This document shows, piece after piece, positions 59,333 through 64,000 of a stretch of DNA of 64,000 nucleotides (position 1 is its first letter; every line of letters starts with the position of its first letter). Under the pieces are notes generated by a model, which was not told the origin of the DNA, ran no database searches, and saw nothing but the letters and a program-made list of their open reading frames with translations. A program made the translations under genes and the position numbers. The DNA is from JANPPS01 sp965246925 (GTDB lineage: Bacteria > Pseudomonadota > Alphaproteobacteria > Acetobacterales > Acetobacteraceae). The stretch covers positions 558,001 through 622,000 of the forward strand of contig OZ251994.1 in the NCBI GenBank assembly GCA_965246925.1, read 5' to 3'.

Positions 59333-59916
59333 TGTGCGAGCCGCACCGCCTCGGCCAGGTCTTCCCTCGTATTCATGTTGAAGAAAGGGTCGAGCGGCTT
59401 CGTGTCCCAGTCTACTTCCGAGACGTCCCCGGCGGTGAAGCGGTGGATGGCGCGCTGGCCGGATTGGAGGGCGTCCTTTAGGTCCTCCGCGGCGGCGACG
59501 GGCCACAGCGCCGCGGCCGGATGCGCCTGCCCGGCGGATGCGGCGCAGGCAAAGCGCGCCTGGCCGCGCCCGGCAAGCAATTTCGCCTTGAGATCGTGCG
59601 GCAGGAACGGGGCGTCACCAGGGGCGGTGACCAGCCACTCGGCCCCCTGCCCGCGCGCCCAGATCAGGCCGGCTAGCACGCCCGCGAGTGGGCCCGGGTG
59701 ATCGGGCACCGGGTCCGGTAGCACCGGCAGCCCGTAGGCGGCGAAGCGCGCCGGGTCACCATTGGCGTTGAGTGCCAATGCATGGACTTGCGGACTGAGC
59801 CGGCCGATGACGCGCGCCAGCACCGTGTGGCCGCCGACGATCTGCAGGGCCTTGTCCCCGCCGCCCATGCGCCGCGCGAGGCCGCCGGCCAGAATGCACC
59901 CCACGGCCGTGTTCAC
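59320..59916 (-). CDS. mobA: molybdenum cofactor guanylyltransferase
   Basis: A 198-residue nucleotidyltransferase that adds GMP to Mo-molybdopterin to make MGD. It has 'GCILAGGLARRMGGGDKAL' (GTP-binding loop), 'LPDPVPDHPGPLAGVLAGL', 'WLVTAPGDAPFLPHDL' (metal Asp) and 'FFNMNTREDLAEA' near the end. The start is GTG at 59916. The YdeP-type oxidoreductase at 36 kb would need its product. It overlaps the GT87-like gene by 13 bp. Confidence 0.94.
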   Translation of the reverse strand: MNTAVGCILAGGLARRMGGGDKALQIVGGHTVLARVIGRLSPQVHALALNANGDPARFAAYGLPVLPDPVPDHPGPLAGVLAGLIWARGQGAEWLVTAPGDAPFLPHDLKAKLLAGRGQARFACAASAGQAHPAAALWPVAAAEDLKDALQSGQRAIHRFTAGDVSEVDWDTKPLDPFFNMNTREDLAEAVRLAQCGF

Positions 59917-59918
59917 CG

Positions 59919-60767
59919 TTACTGGCCGTGGGTCTCGCCGAAATAGGCCTGCACCGTTTGCCAGGCCGCGCGGCGGAGCCGTAGCGCGATGTCGGGGTCG
60001 AGGTTTGAATTGTAGGAGTTCTCCTCCGGCGAGCGGTGATACAGCGCCGCGTAGCTGGTGGCGGCTGCAAGGTACGTGCCAGCGACGGTGGGGTGGCGGT
60101 TATCCCGCTGATAGAGTTCGATCTCCGGATAGTCTTTTCGCACCCGCGCAAAGGCGAGGCCGGCGGGGATGACTAGGGCATTGTTGGCATTGCCGGCGAT
60201 AGTATAGGCCTCCGATAGCTCCGCCGTCATCTCGGGCTTGTCGGCATAGGCCCAAGACATGAACAAGATCGGCTCGGCACTATGCTTGCGCACGGTCACG
60301 CTGTTACTGGCCGCGTATTGGTTGAAGATCTTGCTCAGCTGCGGATGGATGGGGCATTGGCTGCAATCCATCATGATGACGGCATCGAACAGCTTGTTCC
60401 GCGTGTTGAACACGATGTTGTTGTCCGCATCGAACGCGTAATAACCGACGCTCTGCGGACGAAAGTAGCTTTCCATGTCGAACCAATCGAACCCGGCGCC
60501 GCCGATCGTGACCATGGTCGCACGGTAGGGGCGGAAATCCGGGGGCGGCGCGCCGGCCATAAGGCGCTGCAGGAAGAAAGGCATGCCGTTATTGTAGTAG
60601 AAGAAGCTGTTGCCCACCCACATAAAGCTCTGCGCCGCGTCATCGGCCAGCCGCGTCACCTTGGGCGCCGTCTGGGCCTGCAGCGCCGTTTGGGCCTGCA
60701 GCGTCGTCTGCGCCTGCAACGGTGACGCGAGCAGCGCCAGAAGGCAGGCCATGGTCAATGCACGCAT
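59919..60767 (-). CDS. exported SGNH-like (DUF4886-like) protein
   Basis: A 282-residue exported protein. A signal peptide ('ALTMACLLALLASPLQAQ') is followed by three copies of an LQAQT-type hexapeptide, then an SGNH-like fold: 'MWVGNSFFYYNNGMPFF' (block I Ser), 'IGGAGFDW' and 'RDNRHPTVAGTYLAA' (Asp/His block). Start ATG at 60767. It ends 2 bp before mobA on the same strand. It is probably a hydrolase of surface carbohydrates or esters, but the substrate is unknown. Confidence 0.72.
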   Translation of the reverse strand: MRALTMACLLALLASPLQAQTTLQAQTALQAQTAPKVTRLADDAAQSFMWVGNSFFYYNNGMPFFLQRLMAGAPPPDFRPYRATMVTIGGAGFDWFDMESYFRPQSVGYYAFDADNNIVFNTRNKLFDAVIMMDCSQCPIHPQLSKIFNQYAASNSVTVRKHSAEPILFMSWAYADKPEMTAELSEAYTIAGNANNALVIPAGLAFARVRKDYPEIELYQRDNRHPTVAGTYLAAATSYAALYHRSPEENSYNSNLDPDIALRLRRAAWQTVQAYFGETHGQ

Positions 60768-60901
60768 CGGAAGCCCTTCATCGTTCACCCTACGATGACA
60801 GACCCGGCGCGGCTCGTCATCCGTTTGCACGATAGGTTGCAAATTCGTTGTGCAAAGGCCCACGCTATGCCACATCGAACTATAATAAAGGGAGGAAACC
60901 C

Positions 60902-62095
60902 ATGGCATTTCGCAGCGGCCGGCACTTTTTGCAGATTCCCGGGCCCAGCACCATTCCGGACCGTGTCCTACGCGCGATCGACCGTCCGGTCATGGACCAT
61001 CGCGGGCCGGACGTGCAGCGCCTGTGCCAGGACGTGCTGGCGGGGCTCGGCCCGGTATTCGGCACCACTCAGCCGGTCATCGTTTTCCCCAGTTCCGGCA
61101 CCGGCGCGTGGGAGGCGGCGATCGTCAACACGCTGTCGGTAGGCGACGCGGTGCTGATGTATGAGACCGGGATGTTCGCGACGCTATGGAAAGTGATGGC
61201 CGAGCGCTTTGGCCTAGAGGTGACGTTCGTGCCGGGCGACTGGCGGCACGGGGTGGATCCGGCCGATGTCGAGGCGCGGTTGCGGTCCGATACGGGCCGG
61301 CGGATCAAATCCGTGATGATCGTGCACAACGAAACCTCGACCGGCATCACCAACCGCATTCCGGACATCCGGGCGGCGATGAACCGGGCGGACCATTCGG
61401 CGATGCTGATGGTGGATACCGTCTCCGGCGTGGGCTCCATCGACTATCAGCATGACGCCTGGGGCGTGGACGTGACGGTGGCGGGCTCGCAGAAGGGTCT
61501 GATGATGCCGGCCGGGCTCGGCTTCAACGCGGTGTCGGCAAAGGCGCTGGCGGCGTCCAAGACGGGCGGGATGGCGCGCTCCTATTGGGACTGGGCCGAC
61601 ATGATGGGCATGAACGCCAGCGGATTCTTCCCGTACACGCCGGCCACGAACCTGCTGTATGGGCTCAGGGAGTCGCTGGCGATGCTGGCCGAGGAGGGGC
61701 TACCGGCCATCTTCGTGCGGCATGGCCGGCATGGCGATGCAACGCGGGCGGCGGTGCGGGCCTGGGGCCTGGACCTGCAGGCGGCCGACCCGCGGGAGTA
61801 TTCCAACGTGGTCACCACGGTGGTGATGCCGGACGGGCATGATGCGGACGCGATGCGGGCGGTGACGCTCGACCTGTTCGACATGTCGCTGGGTGCGGGG
61901 CTGGCGAAGGTGAAAGGCCGGGTGTTCCGTATTGGGCATCTGGGGCATTTCAACGATTTGATGCTGATGGGGGCTTTGTCCGGCGTCGAGATGGGCCTTC
62001 ACGCGGCAGGTGTCCCGCACCGCCAGGGCGGGACGGCGGCGGCGATGGATGTGCTGGTTGGGCGTGAGGTGCGCGCTGAGCAGAAAGCGGCGTGA
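60902..62095 (+). CDS. alanine/serine-glyoxylate aminotransferase family protein
   Basis: A 397-residue class V PLP aminotransferase. 'FLQIPGPSTIPDRVLRAI' and 'MDHRGPDVQRL' open the protein, 'SSGTGAWEAAIVN' binds phosphate, 'VDTVSGVGSID' carries the cofactor Asp and 'AGSQKGLMMP' the Schiff-base Lys198. GGGAGGAA supports the ATG at 60902. It transfers the amino group of serine or alanine to glyoxylate; the adjacent GlcD-type oxidase could supply glyoxylate from glycolate, which makes the pairing plausible. Confidence 0.91.
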   Translation: MAFRSGRHFLQIPGPSTIPDRVLRAIDRPVMDHRGPDVQRLCQDVLAGLGPVFGTTQPVIVFPSSGTGAWEAAIVNTLSVGDAVLMYETGMFATLWKVMAERFGLEVTFVPGDWRHGVDPADVEARLRSDTGRRIKSVMIVHNETSTGITNRIPDIRAAMNRADHSAMLMVDTVSGVGSIDYQHDAWGVDVTVAGSQKGLMMPAGLGFNAVSAKALAASKTGGMARSYWDWADMMGMNASGFFPYTPATNLLYGLRESLAMLAEEGLPAIFVRHGRHGDATRAAVRAWGLDLQAADPREYSNVVTTVVMPDGHDADAMRAVTLDLFDMSLGAGLAKVKGRVFRIGHLGHFNDLMLMGALSGVEMGLHAAGVPHRQGGTAAAMDVLVGREVRAEQKAA

Positions 62096-62117
62096 GCAGA
62101 AACAAGCGGTAAGGGCC

Positions 62118-62147
62118 TGCTCCCTTCGGGAGGGGGTTGGGGTGAGG
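62118..62147. repeat. dispersed palindrome, family A, copy 4
   Basis: CTCCC (62120-62124) pairs with GGGAG (62128-62132) and is followed by 'GGGGTTGGGGTGAGGG', the same GGGGTGAGGG tail seen (reversed) beside the copies at 44394 and 48391. It lies about 25 bp after the aminotransferase stop and may serve as its terminator. Confidence 0.6.
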
Positions 62148-62228
62148 GAAACGAAAAGAGCCGCCCGTGTCACGCGTCCAACCCCGGGCACTCGCACGGG
62201 GGCGCCACGTTGACGACACCCTGTCGGC

Positions 62229-62280
62229 CCTGAGCCTATCGAAGGTCGGCCCGGGTCGAGGGTCCTTCGATAGGCTTAGG
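62229..62280. repeat. REP-like inverted repeat
   Basis: Arms CCTGAGCCTATCGAAGG (62229-62245) and CCTTCGATAGGCTTAGG (62264-62280) are complementary at 16 of 17 positions with an 18-nt spacer. Elements with a CCTGAGCCT-TCGAAGG core are scattered between genes in many proteobacteria. No other copy was noticed in this window. Confidence 0.8.
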
Positions 62281-62393
62281 ACAACGGGATCGGTGTAGGA
62301 CTGCTTCAATGACGCGAGTCCGTATTCCGTACGCTCCTGAGCTTGGCGAGGGCGGTCAGGCCGGAGGCTATCGGAATGGGCGGCAGCGCTTAC

Positions 62394-62399
62394 TATAAT
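62394..62399 (+). promoter_or_regulatory. possible -10 element of the FAD oxidase gene
   Basis: A perfect TATAAT lies 35 bp upstream of the TTG start. The hexamer 17 nt further upstream (TCGGAA) is a poor -35, so an activator or a different sigma factor may be involved. Confidence 0.4.
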
Positions 62400-62434
62400 A
62401 GGTCCATGAACGCCTCCCAGAGGACTATCCAATC

Positions 62435-64000
62435 TTGACTCCCCTCGGAGATCCGCGGCTGGCGCAGCGCCTGCGCCGGGAGACTCGGGGAGAGGTGCTG
62501 TTTGGGCGGGCCGACCGCGGGCGGTATGCGACCGATGCCAGCATCTACCAGATCGAGCCCGTGGGCGTGTTCGTGCCGCGCACCATCGAGGATGTGAGCG
62601 CCGCCATGGACATCGCGCGGGAATACGGCGTTCCCGTGCTGGCCCGGGGCGGCGGCACCAGCCAGTGCGGGCAGACCGTCAACCGGGCGCTGGTAGTTGA
62701 TTGCACGCAGCATCTGCGCCGCGTGCTGAAGGTGGAAAACGACACCGCCTGGGTCGAGCCGGGGCTTGTGCTCGGCCATTTAAATGCCGCGCTGAAGCCC
62801 ACCGGGCAGTTCTTTCCCGTCGACCCCAGCACGCATTCCCGGTGCACGCTGGGCGGGATGGCCGGCAATAATTCTTGTGGGTCCAAAAGCATCCGCTATG
62901 GGCTCATGGCCGATAACGTCCTGGCGATCGACGGCATCCTGCCCGATGGCGGCCGGCATGTGTTCGGGACCGGCACCAACGATGCGGGGCCGCTGATCGA
63001 GCGCTTGCGGGCGCTGGGCGCCAAAGAGGCCGATGAGATCGCGGCGCGGTTTCCGCATCAGCTGCGCCGGGTCGGCGGCTATAATATCGAGGTGCTGACC
63101 CCCGGTGCCCGGCGTGACGGACGCGAAAACCTGGCGCGGTTGTTGGTGGGTAGCGAAGGCACGCTAGCGTTTTCCGCCGCCATCCAGCTGCGCCTGCATC
63201 CGATCCGCCCGCGCAAGATGCTGGGGATATGCCAGTTCCCGACCTTCCGCGCCGCCATGGAGGCGTCCCGGAATTTGGTGGCGCTGGGGCCCGAGGCGGT
63301 CGAGTTGGTGGACCGCACCATGATCGACCTAGGCCGCAGCATCCCGATCTACCGCGCCACTATCGACCGTATGGTGCAGGGCTCGCCCGATAGCCTGCTG
63401 ATTGTCGAGTTCCATGGTGATGCGGACGAGCCGCTCCGCGCCAAGCTAGGCGAGTTGGACGAGGCAATGGCCGATCTCGGCTACCCCGGTGCCGTCGTGC
63501 GGGCCGAAGATGCCGGGTTCCAGGCCGCGATCGCCGAGGTGCGGGAGGCCGGGCTCAACATCATGATGTCGATGAAGGGGGACGGGAAACCGGTCTCGTT
63601 CATCGAGGATTGCGCGGTAGGGCTAGACGATCTGGCGGATTATACCGAGCGGCTGAACGACGTGTTCGCCAAGCACGGCACGAAAGGCACCTGGTATGCC
63701 CACGCCAGCGTCGGCTGCTTGCACGTGCGCCCGGTGCTGAACATGAAGGACCCGGCCGATATCCGCACCATGCGGGCGGTGGCGGAGGAGTGTTTTGCGC
63801 TAGTCCGCGAGTACAAGGGCTCGCATTCCGGGGAGCACGGAGACGGGATCGTTCGGTCCGAGTTTCATGAGAGCATGTTCGGGCCGCGCATCGTGCGGGC
63901 GTTCGAGGCGGTGAAGGACGCATTCGACCCGGCGGCGCTGCTCAACCCAGGCCGGGTGGTGCGTCCGCCGCGCATGGATGACCGTACGCTGTTCCGCTAT
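62435..64000 (+). CDS. GlcD-type FAD-binding oxidase (D-lactate/glycolate dehydrogenase-like), 3' partial
   Basis: The frame runs 522 codons to the right edge without a stop. An FAD-binding PCMH domain comes first ('EPVGVFVPRTIEDV', 'VLARGGGTSQCGQTVN', 'GGMAGNNSCGSKSIRYG', 'LLVGSEGTLAFSA'), then the FAD-oxidase C-terminal domain ('SHSGEHGDGIVRSEF', 'FDPAALLNPGRVV'). Related proteins near 1000 residues continue into a GlcF-like Fe-S domain, which would lie beyond the window. I use the TTG at 62435 behind AGAGGA; the ATG at 62406 is in another frame and stops at once. It oxidises a 2-hydroxy acid. Confidence 0.87.
   Translation, partial: MTPLGDPRLAQRLRRETRGEVLFGRADRGRYATDASIYQIEPVGVFVPRTIEDVSAAMDIAREYGVPVLARGGGTSQCGQTVNRALVVDCTQHLRRVLKVENDTAWVEPGLVLGHLNAALKPTGQFFPVDPSTHSRCTLGGMAGNNSCGSKSIRYGLMADNVLAIDGILPDGGRHVFGTGTNDAGPLIERLRALGAKEADEIAARFPHQLRRVGGYNIEVLTPGARRDGRENLARLLVGSEGTLAFSAAIQLRLHPIRPRKMLGICQFPTFRAAMEASRNLVALGPEAVELVDRTMIDLGRSIPIYRATIDRMVQGSPDSLLIVEFHGDADEPLRAKLGELDEAMADLGYPGAVVRAEDAGFQAAIAEVREAGLNIMMSMKGDGKPVSFIEDCAVGLDDLADYTERLNDVFAKHGTKGTWYAHASVGCLHVRPVLNMKDPADIRTMRAVAEECFALVREYKGSHSGEHGDGIVRSEFHESMFGPRIVRAFEAVKDAFDPAALLNPGRVVRPPRMDDRTLFRY

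Larger units (their letters stand above)
62096..62434. other. intergenic region rich in dispersed repeats
   Basis: About 340 bp between the aminotransferase and the FAD oxidase with no convincing gene. It carries a family A element (62118-62147), a long REP-like inverted repeat (62229-62280) and, near its end, a TATAAT hexamer (62394-62399) that may be the -10 of the oxidase. Confidence 0.6.

Overview
The window is GC-rich (about two thirds G+C by eye) chromosomal DNA, densely packed with genes on both strands and full of 1-4 nt start/stop overlaps. The gene set fits an alphaproteobacterium: a Usg-family protein, DUF2336, plant/alphaproteobacterial-type glutamate-cysteine ligase, COX15-type heme A synthase, and groESL behind a CIRCE operator. 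I favour Rhodospirillales and perhaps Acetobacteraceae. This is inference from gene content, not from a marker RNA. I found no rRNA, tRNA, CRISPR array, IS element or phage module.

Layout. 1-3.5 kb: end of a MoxR/BatA-type membrane operon (DUF4159 protein plus a VWA-like membrane protein). 3.5-6.1 kb: DUF2336 protein and a PAS-GAF-GGDEF diguanylate cyclase. 6.3-8.2 kb: dapD-dapE (lysine/peptidoglycan). 8.2-12.9 kb: a membrane HAMP-PAS-PAS-GGDEF-EAL protein divergent from a DUF3034 / exported truncated globin / cupredoxin operon. 12.9-22.2 kb: glycine-zipper lipoprotein, omega-aminotransferase, GST, a glycosyltransferase/O-antigen-ligase-like pair, and a CobW-WD40-aldo/keto reductase-M20 hydrolase run. 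22.2-25.6 kb: a stress block (17M-like stress protein, two cold-shock proteins, groEL, groES). 25.7-33.9 kb: usg, DedA-like and GT2 membrane-envelope genes, ctaA, tldD, an SGNH lipase-like protein, gshA, ubiA and a methyltransferase.

33.9-45.1 kb: a repeat-rich exported protein, pirin, universal stress protein, a YdeP/FdhF-type molybdopterin oxidoreductase, DUF1203, a VapBC-like toxin-antitoxin pair, pdxH, fabI-aroC-hypothetical, a secreted trypsin-like protease and a two-domain cold-shock protein. 45.2-47.9 kb: a lytic transglycosylase divergent from two unrecognised tandem paralogs that share conserved N- and C-termini and have visibly lower GC. These are the best candidate here for something undescribed. 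47.9-64 kb: VOC protein, SDRs, a DUF2491-DUF350-PspA-like set (counterparts of E. coli yjfK-yjfL-yjfJ), an SMP-30 / frameshifted methyltransferase / SDR operon, LLM oxidoreductase, esterase, GT87-like protein, mobA, an SGNH-like exported protein, an alanine/serine-glyoxylate aminotransferase and the start of a GlcD-type FAD oxidase cut off by the window end.

Two themes recur. First, cyclic-di-GMP and stress signalling: two GGDEF proteins, HrcA-controlled groESL, three cold-shock genes, Usp and the PspA-like set. Second, short GC-rich dispersed palindromes between genes, some of which have become part of coding ends. Molybdenum cofactor use is represented by the YdeP-type oxidoreductase at 36 kb and mobA at 59 kb.
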